Under the pieces are notes generated by a model. That model worked only from the letters and a program-made list of their open reading frames with translations, ran no database searches and was not told where the DNA came from. The position numbers and the translations under genes are program-made. Shown here piece by piece: positions 8,367 through 18,200 of a stretch of DNA of 64,000 nt (its first letter is position 1; each line of letters starts with the position of its first letter). Source of the stretch: Bacteroidales bacterium (GTDB lineage Bacteria > Bacteroidota > Bacteroidia > Bacteroidales > UBA932); NCBI GenBank assembly GCA_017428725.1, contig JAFRQH010000017.1, positions 1 through 64,000 of the forward strand, written 5' to 3'.

Positions 8367-9707
8367 ATGGGCAAACCGAAGATTTTCGTACTCGACACCA
8401 ACGTCATCCTGCACGACCACAAGGCCATCCGCAAGTTCCGCGAGAACAATCTCGTGATCCCCGTGGCCGTGATCGAGGAGATCGACAAGTTCAAGAAAGG
8501 CACCGACACCCTGTCCTACAATGCGCGCGGCTTCATGCGCGACCTGGACAGGATCACCAACGGCAAGGATTTCGGCGAGGGCGGCCTGCCGATCGGCAAG
8601 GACCTGGGCTGGATCAAGGTGGAGCCGAACCATCCTTTCTCCGAAGAATATGCCGAGTTCTTCACGGACGACATCCCCGACCACCGCATCCTCTCCACGG
8701 CGATGTGGGTCCGGGACAACAATCCCCGCACCTTCGTGGCGCTGGTCACCAAGGACATCAACCTGCGGATGAAGGCCAAGGCCGTGGGGATGGACGTCCA
8801 GGACTACCTGACCGACAAAGTCAAGGACGAGCGGATCGAGGAGGCGCAGCGCGAGGTGCAGATGATGACCCTGGACAGTGATGTCCTGCAGGAGCTGTGC
8901 TACGGCCCCGAGACGGCTGTCCACTGGGACCGGATCTTCAAGAAAGAGCCGGTCCCGAACCAGATGTTCGAGTTCCGTTGGGAAGGCGACCGGGACGAGG
9001 TCGTCTGCGCCCGCTATGACACCCGGCGCGACCGCATCGTGCTAGTCAAGACCCGCGAAGCATACGGCATCCGTCCCCGCAACGACGAGCAGAAGCTCGC
9101 CCTCGACGCGCTGCTCAACCCCCAGATCGACCTGGTCTCGCTGACCGGCGGCGCCGGCACCGGCAAGACGCTGCTGGCCCTGGCCGCCGCCCTGGAGCAG
9201 GAGCGGGACTACGAGCAGATCTTCCTCTCCCGGCCCACCGTCGTCCTCGGGAACCAGGACCTGGGGTACCTCCCCGGCGACCAGAAGCAGAAGATGTCCC
9301 CCTTCCTGCAGCCCCTGATGGACAACCTCAACGTGATCAAGCACCAGTTCCGCCCGACTTCCAAGGAAGCCCAGCGGATCGACAGCATGCTGACCCAGGA
9401 GAAGCTGATCATCGAGCCGCTCGCCTACATCCGCGGGCGGAGCCTGGGCAAGTGCTTCTTCATCATCGACGAGGCCCAGAACCTCACGCCGCACGAGATG
9501 AAGACCATCATCACTCGGGCGGGCGAGGGGACCAAGATGGTCTTCACCGGCGACATCTTCCAGATCGACCAGCCTTACCTGGACCAGTGGTCCAACGGCC
9601 TGACCCACCTGGGCGAGAAGATGTACGGCCAGGAGATTTTCCAGCACGTGTTCCTGCGCAAGGGAGAGCGCAGTGCGCTGTCCGAGCTGGCTGCAAAATT
9701 GCTATAA
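8367..9707 (+). CDS. PIN domain-PhoH family ATPase (YlaK type)
   Basis: A 446-residue cytoplasmic protein. The N-terminal PIN nuclease-like domain (residues 1-150) begins FVLDTNVILHD and has further acidic residues (EEIDKF, TKDINLRMKA). The C-terminal PhoH ATPase domain has Walker A LTGGAGTGKTLL near residue 260 and Walker B FFIIDEAQNLTPHE near 365, then FTGDIFQID. PIN-PhoH proteins are linked to RNA unwinding and cleavage. Length is normal for the family. It lies 12 bases after the PurL-like gene and 57 bases before ppdK. No role in phosphate starvation is implied by this context. Confidence 0.92.
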   Translation: MGKPKIFVLDTNVILHDHKAIRKFRENNLVIPVAVIEEIDKFKKGTDTLSYNARGFMRDLDRITNGKDFGEGGLPIGKDLGWIKVEPNHPFSEEYAEFFTDDIPDHRILSTAMWVRDNNPRTFVALVTKDINLRMKAKAVGMDVQDYLTDKVKDERIEEAQREVQMMTLDSDVLQELCYGPETAVHWDRIFKKEPVPNQMFEFRWEGDRDEVVCARYDTRRDRIVLVKTREAYGIRPRNDEQKLALDALLNPQIDLVSLTGGAGTGKTLLALAAALEQERDYEQIFLSRPTVVLGNQDLGYLPGDQKQKMSPFLQPLMDNLNVIKHQFRPTSKEAQRIDSMLTQEKLIIEPLAYIRGRSLGKCFFIIDEAQNLTPHEMKTIITRAGEGTKMVFTGDIFQIDQPYLDQWSNGLTHLGEKMYGQEIFQHVFLRKGERSALSELAAKLL

Positions 9708-9764
9708 TGAGTTTTTTATCGTAAATTCGCGCCGCGAAATTAACTTTTCTATCCTATATCAGCT

Positions 9765-12491
9765 ATGTTTGAAATGAAAAAACGGGTCTATCGGTTCGGT
9801 GGCAAGACCGCCGAAGGCGATGGATCGATGCGTGAACTGCTCGGCGGCAAGGGTGCGAACCTCGCCGAGATGAGCAAGCTCGGTATGCCGGTCCCTGCCG
9901 GTTTCACGATCACGACCGAGTGCTGCGCCGAGTATTATCAGTTGGGTGGCGGTTACACTGAGGATCTCAAGATGGAGGTCCGCGGTGCCCTGAATGCCAC
10001 CGAAGCCCTGATGGGCAAGAAATTCGGCGATCCTAAGGATCCCCTTCTCGTGAGCTGCCGGTCCGGTGCCCGCAGTTCGATGCCGGGCATGATGGACACG
10101 ATCCTCAACATCGGCCTGTGCTCCGCCACCATCCCGGGTATGATCAAGAAGACCGGGAATCCCCGTTTCGTGTACGACGCCTACCGCCGTCTCATCATGA
10201 TGTACTCCGACGTCGTGATGGAGAAGGCCGAAGGGATCGAGCCTGCCGACGGCCAGGGCATCCGCCAGCAGCTGGACCGGATGATGGCTGAGCTCAAGGA
10301 GCAGAAGGGCTATTCCTCCGATACCGACATTACGGCCGAAGAGCTGAAGGACCTCTGCGAGAAGTTCAAGGCCAAGGTCAAGGAAGTGCTCGGCGTCGAG
10401 TTCCCCGACACGGCCCAGGAGCAGCTCTGGGGCTCCATCGGCGGCGTCTTCAAGTCCTGGAACGGCAAGCGCGCCATCGCTTACCGCCGCATCGAGAAGA
10501 TTCCCGATGACTGGGGCACGGCCGTCAACGTGCAGTCGATGGTCTTCGGCAATATGGGCAACACCTCCGCCACCGGCGTGGCGTTCTCCCGCAACCCGGC
10601 CAACGGCGACAACCGTTTCTACGGCGAGTGGCTGATCAACGCGCAGGGTGAGGACGTGGTCGCGGGCATCCGCACCCCGAACCCGCTCAACGAAGCCACC
10701 AAGAACGACCACAACCGCCACCTCGAGTCCCTCGAGGTCGCGATGCCCGAGGTCTACGCCGAGCTCGACGCCATCCGCAAGCGTCTGGAGAACCACTTCC
10801 ACGACATGCAGGACATCGAGTTCACCATCCAGGAAGGTTCCCTGTGGATGCTGCAGTGCCGCATCGGCAAGCGCACCGGCATGGCCGCCCTGCAGATGGC
10901 GATGGACATGCTCGACGAGGGGATGATCGACGAGAAGACCGCCGTGATGCGCGTCTCCCCGTCCCAGCTCGACGAGGTGCTCCACCCGATCCTCAACCCG
11001 GCCTCCGAGAAGGAAGCCAAGGTCGTAGCCACCGGTCTGCCCGCCTCTCCGGGCGGCGCCGTCGGCACGATCGTATTCACCTCCGAAGCCGCGATGGAAG
11101 CGGCTGCCGCCGGCAAGAAGACCATCCTCATCCGCGAGGAGACTTCCCCGGAGGACATCCAGGGCATGCGCGCTTCCGCCGGTATCCTCACCACCCGCGG
11201 CGGTATGACCTCCCACGCCGCCCTCGTGGCGCGCGGCTGGGGCAAGTGCTGCATCGTGGGCTGCGAGTCGATGAAGATCAACCTCGAGGCCAAGACGCTC
11301 ACCTTCGCCGGTGACAAGAAGGTCTACAAAGAGGGCGACTGGCTCTCCCTGAACGGTTCCAAGGGCAATGTCTACGCCAAGAAGATCGAGATGATGGACG
11401 CCAGCGAGAACCCTACGTTCCTGCGCTTCATGACCATCGTCGACAAGTACCGCCGCCTGGGCGTGCGTACCAACGCCGACACACCCGAGGATGCCCAGAA
11501 GGCCCTCGACTTCGGTGCCGAAGGCATCGGCCTGTTCCGCATCGAGCATATGTTCTACGGCAAGAATGCCGACACGCCGCTCGCCAAGCTCCGCAAGATG
11601 ATCCTCTGCACCACCGACCGTGAGCGCAAGGACGCGCTGGCCGAGCTCGAGCCGTTCATCAAGGCTTCCGTCAAGAGCACCCTCAAGGTGATGGACGGCA
11701 AGCCGGTGGTGTTCCGTCTGCTCGACCCGCCGCTCCACGAGTTCGTCCCGACCACCAAGGAGAAGACCGCCGAGGTGGCCAAGGAGCTGGGCATCAGCGC
11801 CGCTGAGGTGACCCGCCGCGGCGAGAGCCTCCACGAAGTCAACCCGATGATGGGTCTGCGCGGCGTGCGCCTGCACGTGGCCTACCCGCTCATCGCCGAG
11901 ACCCAGTACCGCGCCATCTTCACGGCCGTCGCCGAGCTGTGCCACGAGGGCTACCACCCGCAGCCCGAGATCATGATCCCGGTCACGGTGTCCGCCCGCG
12001 AGCTGGGCTTCCAGCGCGCCATCTGCGAGCGCATCAAGGCCGAGATCGAGGTCCACTACGAGATGATCATCACCTACAAGTTCGGTACGATGATCGAGAT
12101 CCCGCGCGCTGCCCTGACCGGCGACCGCATGGCCCGCACGGCAGAGTTCTTCTCCTTCGGTACCAACGACCTCACCCAGATGACCTTCGGCTTCTCGCGT
12201 GACGACGTCGGCACCTTCATGGGCAATTACCTCGGCCACAAGATCATCGACGCCGACCCGTTCCAGACCATCGACACCAAGGCTGTCGGCAAGCTGGTCG
12301 AGCTCGGCATCCAGGGCGGCCGCTCCCGCAGGCCGGACCTCAAGTGCGGCGTGTGCGGCGAGCACGGCGGCGACCCCGACTCCATCGCGTTCTTCAACAA
12401 GATCGGCGTCGACTACGTCAGCTGCTCCCCGTTCCGCGTCCCGATCGCCCGGCTCGCCGCGGCCCAGTCCGCGATCCGGCAGGCTGAGTAA
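9765..12491 (+). CDS. ppdK: Pyruvate, phosphate dikinase
   Basis: Interconverts pyruvate, ATP and phosphate with phosphoenolpyruvate, AMP and pyrophosphate. The order is N-terminal nucleotide-binding domain (GGKGANLAEMSKLGMPVPAG), central phosphohistidine domain with catalytic His near residue 484 (GGMTSHAALVARG), and C-terminal PEP/pyruvate barrel with FGTNDLTQMTFGFSRDD and the catalytic-loop cysteine in CGVCGEHGGDP. At 908 residues it is standard. The start could be M1 or M4 (ATG at 9774). It probably has its own promoter in the 57-base gap, where TAACTTTT (9741-9748) resembles a -7 box. A strong hairpin follows the stop. Confidence 0.97.
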   Translation: MFEMKKRVYRFGGKTAEGDGSMRELLGGKGANLAEMSKLGMPVPAGFTITTECCAEYYQLGGGYTEDLKMEVRGALNATEALMGKKFGDPKDPLLVSCRSGARSSMPGMMDTILNIGLCSATIPGMIKKTGNPRFVYDAYRRLIMMYSDVVMEKAEGIEPADGQGIRQQLDRMMAELKEQKGYSSDTDITAEELKDLCEKFKAKVKEVLGVEFPDTAQEQLWGSIGGVFKSWNGKRAIAYRRIEKIPDDWGTAVNVQSMVFGNMGNTSATGVAFSRNPANGDNRFYGEWLINAQGEDVVAGIRTPNPLNEATKNDHNRHLESLEVAMPEVYAELDAIRKRLENHFHDMQDIEFTIQEGSLWMLQCRIGKRTGMAALQMAMDMLDEGMIDEKTAVMRVSPSQLDEVLHPILNPASEKEAKVVATGLPASPGGAVGTIVFTSEAAMEAAAAGKKTILIREETSPEDIQGMRASAGILTTRGGMTSHAALVARGWGKCCIVGCESMKINLEAKTLTFAGDKKVYKEGDWLSLNGSKGNVYAKKIEMMDASENPTFLRFMTIVDKYRRLGVRTNADTPEDAQKALDFGAEGIGLFRIEHMFYGKNADTPLAKLRKMILCTTDRERKDALAELEPFIKASVKSTLKVMDGKPVVFRLLDPPLHEFVPTTKEKTAEVAKELGISAAEVTRRGESLHEVNPMMGLRGVRLHVAYPLIAETQYRAIFTAVAELCHEGYHPQPEIMIPVTVSARELGFQRAICERIKAEIEVHYEMIITYKFGTMIEIPRAALTGDRMARTAEFFSFGTNDLTQMTFGFSRDDVGTFMGNYLGHKIIDADPFQTIDTKAVGKLVELGIQGGRSRRPDLKCGVCGEHGGDPDSIAFFNKIGVDYVSCSPFRVPIARLAAAQSAIRQAE

Positions 12492-12515
12492 GGCTTGACA
12501 GTCAACCACTTATGA

Positions 12516-12547
12516 AATAACCCTCGGAGATTTCTCCGAGGGTTATT
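12516..12547. terminator. Bidirectional terminator, ppdK / aldo-keto reductase
   Basis: The arms AATAACCCTCGGAGA (12516-12530) and TCTCCGAGGGTTATT (12533-12547) are perfect reverse complements separated by two bases. The AT-rich outer ends give weak T-runs on both strands. It sits between two convergent genes and can end transcription from both. Confidence 0.8.
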
Positions 12548-12564
12548 CTGTATGTCATTGATAA

Positions 12565-13743
12565 TCAGGCGTTGCTCTCCAGCAGGCGGTTGCGCTCCTC
12601 GCAGACTTCGGACCACTTGGGGTACTTGTCGTAGAGGGCGGCGAGGTCGGCCAGGGCGCCGGGGATGTCGATGCCCTGCGGGCAGATCTGTGCGCAGGCC
12701 CCGCAGCCCAGGCAGGCGTGGGGTTTCTTGTCGTCGGGCAGGTTCTCCAGGCGCATCATCGGGGTGTGGGAGAACTGCACGCGCAAGTCATTGTATTCGG
12801 CGAGCAGGTCGGGGATGTCCAGCTCCATCGGGCAGCCGGTGCAGCAGTAGCGGCAGGCGGTGCAGGGGACGGAGTTCTTCATCCCTTCGGCGATGTCTTC
12901 CAGGACCGCCTGCTCGTCGGCCGAGAGCAGGTCGGGCTGCGCGAACGTGGCCACGTTGTCGGCCATCTGCTCCATCGTGGACATCCCGCTCAGGACCACG
13001 GCGGCGCCGGGGATGCCCTGCAGCCAGCGGAAGGCCCAGGAGGCGGCGCTGGCGCCGGGCCGCAGGGCGCGCAGGCGCTCCTCGGCGGCCTCGCCGGGAT
13101 GCGCCAGCTTGCCGCCGCGCACGGGCTCCATCACGATGAAGGGGATGCCCCGTTCGTTCAGGATCTCCACCTTGCGGCGCGCATCCTGCAGGGTCCAGTC
13201 CAGGTAGTTGAGCTGGATCTGGACGAACTCGGCCACCTCGCCGTAGGGGCCGTCCAGGATCTTCTCCAGGTTGGCGGCCGTGGCGTGGCAGGAGAAGCCC
13301 AGGCGCTTGATGCGTCCGGCCTCGCGCTGCCGCGCGAAATACTCCAGGATGCCCCAGCGGGGATCCATATAGTCGTCCAGGCTGTTCTCGCAGATGTTGT
13401 GATACAGATAGAAGTCGAAATAGTCCACGCGGCACTTCTCCAGCTGGCGCTCGAAGGTGCCCGCCGGGTCGAAGGTGCCGCTGTGCTGGTGGCCGGGGAA
13501 CTTGTCGGCCAGCATCCAGCTCTCCCGGGGATAGTGCGAGAGCACCTCCCCGATGACGGTCTCGGAGTTGCCGTCGTGGTAGGGCAGGGCCGTGTCGAAG
13601 TAGTTGACGCCGTGGCGGATGGCATAGTCCGTCATCTGCGCCACGGCCTCCCGGTCGATGGTCTTGTCTGCTCGCAGCGGCAGGCGCATCGCCCCGAAAC
13701 CCAGTGCGGATACCTGCTTGTCGAAAAGGGGATGATATATCAT
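12565..13743 (-). CDS. Aldo/keto reductase with 4Fe-4S ferredoxin domain
   Basis: A 392-residue cytoplasmic oxidoreductase. The AKR barrel (residues 1-300) has the tetrad-type residues in FDTALPYHDG (Asp, Tyr), MLADKFPGH (Lys) and LYHNI (His). The C-terminal part has two cysteine clusters, CTACRYCCTGCPMELDIP and CLGCGACAQICPQGIDIP, typical of AKRs carrying 4Fe-4S clusters. The ATG at 13743 was chosen because it overlaps the preceding DUF389 stop as ATGA and begins the conserved AKR N-terminus; the longer reading frame adds 35 unrelated residues. The substrate cannot be told. Confidence 0.92.
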   Translation of the reverse strand: MIYHPLFDKQVSALGFGAMRLPLRADKTIDREAVAQMTDYAIRHGVNYFDTALPYHDGNSETVIGEVLSHYPRESWMLADKFPGHQHSGTFDPAGTFERQLEKCRVDYFDFYLYHNICENSLDDYMDPRWGILEYFARQREAGRIKRLGFSCHATAANLEKILDGPYGEVAEFVQIQLNYLDWTLQDARRKVEILNERGIPFIVMEPVRGGKLAHPGEAAEERLRALRPGASAASWAFRWLQGIPGAAVVLSGMSTMEQMADNVATFAQPDLLSADEQAVLEDIAEGMKNSVPCTACRYCCTGCPMELDIPDLLAEYNDLRVQFSHTPMMRLENLPDDKKPHACLGCGACAQICPQGIDIPGALADLAALYDKYPKWSEVCEERNRLLESNA

Positions 13744-15086
13744 TTCTTGACCGTGTTCACGATGACTTCGACATCCTCCACGCCCAGCCGGACCTTCAGC
13801 CAATCGCGGATACGCAGGCGGTCGGCTTCCTTGACGGTCCTGTCGCACTGCAGGATGGCCACCACCGTCTCGCGGCCGGACTCGCTCCCGGCTTCCACGC
13901 GCTCGCCGCGCGTGAGGGTGACCTGGCGGATGCCGGGATACTGGGCGGCCAGCTCGCGGGTCAGCAGCGTGACGGGCAGCTGGCGGTTCTTATACTGCTG
14001 GACCTCGCCGGAAAGCTCCGTGACCCTGCCCTCCAGCTCCTCGACCTGCCGGTTGTGGCCGTCGATGATGCTCTGGATGAGCTCCGACTCGGTCATCTTC
14101 TCGAACTGGTAGGCGGCATCTTCGTGGAAGATGATCTGGGAGCGGGTGATGCCGGCCTCCTCGGCGTCGCGCAGCAGGCGCTCGCGCTCCGAAGCCTCCA
14201 GTTTCTCGCCCGCGAGGTAGATGTCGATGGTCTGCGGCTTGCTCTCCACGTCGGTCTTGTAGTCGTAGATGTAGCTCTTGCCGAGGTTCTTGTTCTGTTG
14301 GACCAGGCGCTCGGCGCTCCGGGCGAAATTGTTGTCCTGGATCATCTGGATGCCCGACAGCACGCTGGGGACGAGCAGGGCGAGGAGGATCACGGCGCTC
14401 CAGTGCGCACTGCGCTTGCTGCGCGCGTCGTCCTCGTCGAGCTTGGGGAACCGCAGGTATTTGACGGTCACGACCGTGGCTAGCGTGATGAATACGGAGT
14501 TGATCAGGAAGAGGTAGAAGGCCCCGAGGATGAATTTGGGGGCCAGGTGGGCGATGCCGTAGCCCACGGTACAGAGCGGCGGCATCAGGGCCGTGGCGAT
14601 GGCCACGCCCGGGATCACGGTGCCGCCCTTCTCCTTGCGGGAGTTCTCCAGGATCCCCGCAAAGCCGCCGAACAGGGCGATCAGCACGTCATAGAGGGTC
14701 GGGTTGGTGCGGGCCAGCAGCTCCGTCTGCTGCTCGAGCTGGAGCGGGGAGATGAGGTAGAAAAGGGTGGAGGCCAGGATGCTGATCACCACCATCACCA
14801 CGAAATTCTTGAAGGAATCCTTGACCAGGGAGGTATCGTTGATACCCACGCCCAGGCCGAAACCGAGGATCGGACCCATCACCGGCGAGATGAGCATCGC
14901 GCCGATGATCACCGGGATGGAGTTGAGGTTGAGGCCCACCGCCGCGATGATGATCGCGCAGAAGAGGATGAACACGTTGGGGCCGCGGAACGCAATCCCG
15001 CTGCGGATGCGCTGGATCGCAGCCTCCACGTCCACGTGGTCCTTCATGTTGACCAGCGACCTGAAAAAATAAGAGACCCTGTTCAT
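13740..15086 (-). CDS. DUF389 family membrane protein
   Basis: A 448-residue inner-membrane protein. The N-terminal half has about five to six hydrophobic segments, including the family-typical stretch IPVIIGAMLISPVMGPILG and GGTVIPGVAIATALMPPLCT. The C-terminal half is a soluble region with a coiled-coil-like stretch (QVEELEGRVTELSGEVQQ). The function of DUF389 proteins is not established. I chose the ATG at 15086, preceded by AAGGA; a TTG at 15101 would add five residues. The gene overlaps the aldo/keto reductase by 4 bases and has a textbook promoter upstream. Confidence 0.88.
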   Translation of the reverse strand: MNRVSYFFRSLVNMKDHVDVEAAIQRIRSGIAFRGPNVFILFCAIIIAAVGLNLNSIPVIIGAMLISPVMGPILGFGLGVGINDTSLVKDSFKNFVVMVVISILASTLFYLISPLQLEQQTELLARTNPTLYDVLIALFGGFAGILENSRKEKGGTVIPGVAIATALMPPLCTVGYGIAHLAPKFILGAFYLFLINSVFITLATVVTVKYLRFPKLDEDDARSKRSAHWSAVILLALLVPSVLSGIQMIQDNNFARSAERLVQQNKNLGKSYIYDYKTDVESKPQTIDIYLAGEKLEASERERLLRDAEEAGITRSQIIFHEDAAYQFEKMTESELIQSIIDGHNRQVEELEGRVTELSGEVQQYKNRQLPVTLLTRELAAQYPGIRQVTLTRGERVEAGSESGRETVVAILQCDRTVKEADRLRIRDWLKVRLGVEDVEVIVNTVKK

Positions 15087-15105
15087 GCCATTTTCCTTCA
15101 AGAAA

Positions 15106-15136
15106 CAAATATACTACAAAAAACGGACTCGGCAAA
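15106..15136 (-). promoter_or_regulatory. Consensus Bacteroidota promoter for the DUF389 gene
   Basis: On the minus strand TTTG (15133-15136), a 19-base spacer and TATATTTG (15106-15113) match the sigma-ABfr -33/-7 consensus exactly. The -7 box ends 19 bases before the ATG at 15086. Confidence 0.75.
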
Positions 15137-15162
15137 AAGCCCTCCCATTCGTCTGCAGATTG

Positions 15163-15190
15163 GTTTTTTCGGAAGAATCCACTACCTTTA
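15163..15190 (+). promoter_or_regulatory. Candidate promoter for the GH43-GH78 gene
   Basis: TACCTTTA (15183-15190) is one base off TAnnTTTG, with a T-run (15163-15168) at the right distance for a -33 box. It lies 22 bases before the ATG and back-to-back with the DUF389 promoter. Confidence 0.35.
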
Positions 15191-15212
15191 TCCAACGAAC
15201 ACACTTCTTGCA

Positions 15213-18200
15213 ATGAGAAAACTCCTGCTGACCGCTTCCTTCCTCCTGGCGTCCCTGCTCAGCCAGGGACAGTCCCAGAACCGGACTTCCGTCCCGTACA
15301 ACCCTTTCGGCAACCCGTTGATCCCGGACATGGCCGGAGATCCGAGCATCATCGTCCACGACGGGACCTTCTATTGCTACGTCACCACGGACGGCTATGG
15401 CCAGGGCCTGGAGACCTCCGGTCCGCCCGTGGTGTGGAAATCCCGAGACTTCGTCAACTGGAGTTTCGAGGGGACGTATTTCCCGCAGGCGGAGCACGAA
15501 AAATACTGGGCGCCCAGCCAACCGGTGCAGTACAAGGGGAAATGGTACACCTACCCCACCGTAAACGGATTCATGTACCCGGCCGTGGCCGACAGCCCGG
15601 ACGGGCCGTTCCGGCTGGTCAAGGGTGACGCGTTCACGCCGGAGAACCGCCTGTATTGGAAAGAGGGCGAGGTGGCGATCGACGCGGAGGCCCTGGTCGA
15701 CGACGACGGGCAGCGCTACGTCGTCTGGGGAGAGCGCAATTTCGCCCGCCTAGGCGGGGATATGGTCACCCTTTCGGACCACATCCACGTCCCGACTCAC
15801 ACGACGATGTACACCGAAGGCCCCATCCTCTTCAAGCGCAAGGGGGTCTATTACTATCTCTATACCTATATGGCGCTCGAGCGCTATTGTTATTACTATG
15901 AAATGAGCCGCGTCTCGCCGCTGGGCCCTTACGTCATCCCGGAGCAGGACCTGGTGTGCGCGACGGACGCGGAGGCTGGCGTGTTCGGCCCCGGCCACGG
16001 CTGTGTGTTCAACGTGCCGGGTACCGATGACTACTACCTGGCGTACCTGGAGTTCGGCCGCAACAGCACCAACCGCCAGATCTATGTCAACAAACTGGAA
16101 TTCAACGAAGACGGTACCATCCGGCAGGTGAAGGTGGATATGAATGGTGTCGGAGCGTTGCGCCCCGTGGAGAAACGCCGCAACCGGATCGGGTTCCAGT
16201 CGCTTACGGCCTCTTCCGTGGCTGCGCCCGAAGAGGTCCCGTACACGCTGGACGAGCGCTGCCGGCGCACGGAGTACTTCGTGCCGGAATTCGCGGCGGA
16301 TGCTTCCAATGGCTCCCGCTGGATGGCGGACAGCACGGACAAGGCGCCGGCACTGACGGTGGATTTCGGCGCCGTGCGACGGGTCGGTACCAGCCGCATC
16401 GCTTTCGTCCGCCCGACGGCGGGCCACGCCTACCGGCTGGAGGGCTCGCTGGACGGGCGGACCTGGCGGCCCTGCGGCGGCCATGCTGACGTGCAGATGC
16501 GCTCGCCCCACGAAGATGTCATCGGCCAATCCTTCCGTTACCTGCGCGTGACTGTTTTCGAAGGCGTTCCGGGCATCTGGGAATGGCAGGTCGAAGAGGC
16601 GCCGACGCAGGATTTCGGCGCTGCGGAGTGGATCGCCATGGAGCCGGATTCGACGATCCTGTTCCCGCACGTCCACCTGCTGGACGAACGCTCCGCCCAG
16701 GCGCAGGCGCTCAAGGAATATACGCTGCCGGAACTCTCCCGGACCTTCCGCCTGCGCGGGACGGTCCGCCACGCCCGCTTGGACATCTGCGGGCTGGGCC
16801 AGTACGAACTGACGATCGGGGGCGAGCCCGTCGGAGATTACTTCCTCTCCCCGGGCTGGACGCTCTATGATAAGGAATTGTTGTACAACGAGTTCGATGT
16901 GACAGACCTGCTGCAGCGGGCCCCGCGGGGCGAGGTGGCGGTGCGCGTGCGCCTGGGCGGCGGGATGTATGACATCCCCGTGAAGGGCTACCACAAGATG
17001 GCCGGCTCCGCGGGCGCGCCGAAACTGCTCTTCTGCCTGCACGTCGACTATGCCGACGGCACGTCGGAGGACCTGGTCAGCGACGCCTCCTGGACGGCGG
17101 AACCCTCCCAGGTACGCTATGCCAGCATCTATGCGGGTGAGTGGGACGACGCCACGCTCACTGGTTCGCCCCGGCCCGTCGTGCCGACCCGTCCGCACTG
17201 GGACGTCCCCCTGAACAAACAGCTTCCCGGGACCTTCGTCAAGGTCCGGCAGGAACTGCCTTCGAAGCGGATCGCCCCCGGTCTGTACGATCTGGGACAG
17301 AACAGTTCCGGCGTCGTCCGGATCCGGGTGCGGGGTCGCAGGGGACAGCGCATCACGCTGCGCCCCGCCGAGGTCCTCAAGGACGGCCGGGTCAACCAAC
17401 GCTGCCTGCCGGGCTACGCCTGGACCTACACCCTGCGGGGCGACCGCCGTGGCGAGACCTGGACTCCCGCATTTTCCTACACGGGATTCCGCTACGTGGG
17501 CGTTGAGGCGGACAAGGGCGTCAAACTGATGGAACTCACCGGATTGCATACGACGACGGATGCACCTGAGGTCGGCAGTTTCGCCTGCTCCGACACGCTC
17601 TTCAACCGCATCCATGCGCTCATCGACTGGGCCATCCGCAGCAATCTCGTGAGCATCACCACGGACTGCCCCACGCGCGAGAAACTGGGCTGGCAGGAGC
17701 AGAACCACCTGATGGCCCACTCCATGATGTACCGCTACGATATGCGTGCCTTGATGAACAAGATCGCGGATGACTTGGCCGACTCCCAGCATCCGGACGG
17801 ATCCATCCCGACAACGGCTCCGGAATACACGCCGTTCGAGCCGGGCAGCGGCTTCGAAGACACCCCGGAATGGGGCGCCTCGTTCGTCCTCTGCCCGTGG
17901 TATACATACTGCTGGTACGGGGATGATTCCGCCTTGCGCAAGCATTATCCGGCAATGAAGCGCTATCTCGGATACCTGGCTTCCCGGGCCGAAGGAGGTA
18001 TTGTCGACTACGGCCTCGGGGACTGGTTCGACATCGGCCCGGAACGTCCCGGCAAGGCACAGCTGACCAGCGTGGCCTTGTCCGCCACAGCTACGTATCA
18101 CTACCTCCTCGCGACCATGGAACAAATCGCCCGGCACCTAGGTCGGGACGGCGATGCAGACCACTTTGCCGACAAGGCCGCAAAGGTTCGCGCGGCATTC

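Noticed and set aside
12552..13139. Plus-strand frame rich in Arg/Ser/Pro over the aldo/keto reductase
   Set aside because: Arg-rich shadow frame of a gene with both AKR and ferredoxin motifs on the other strand.
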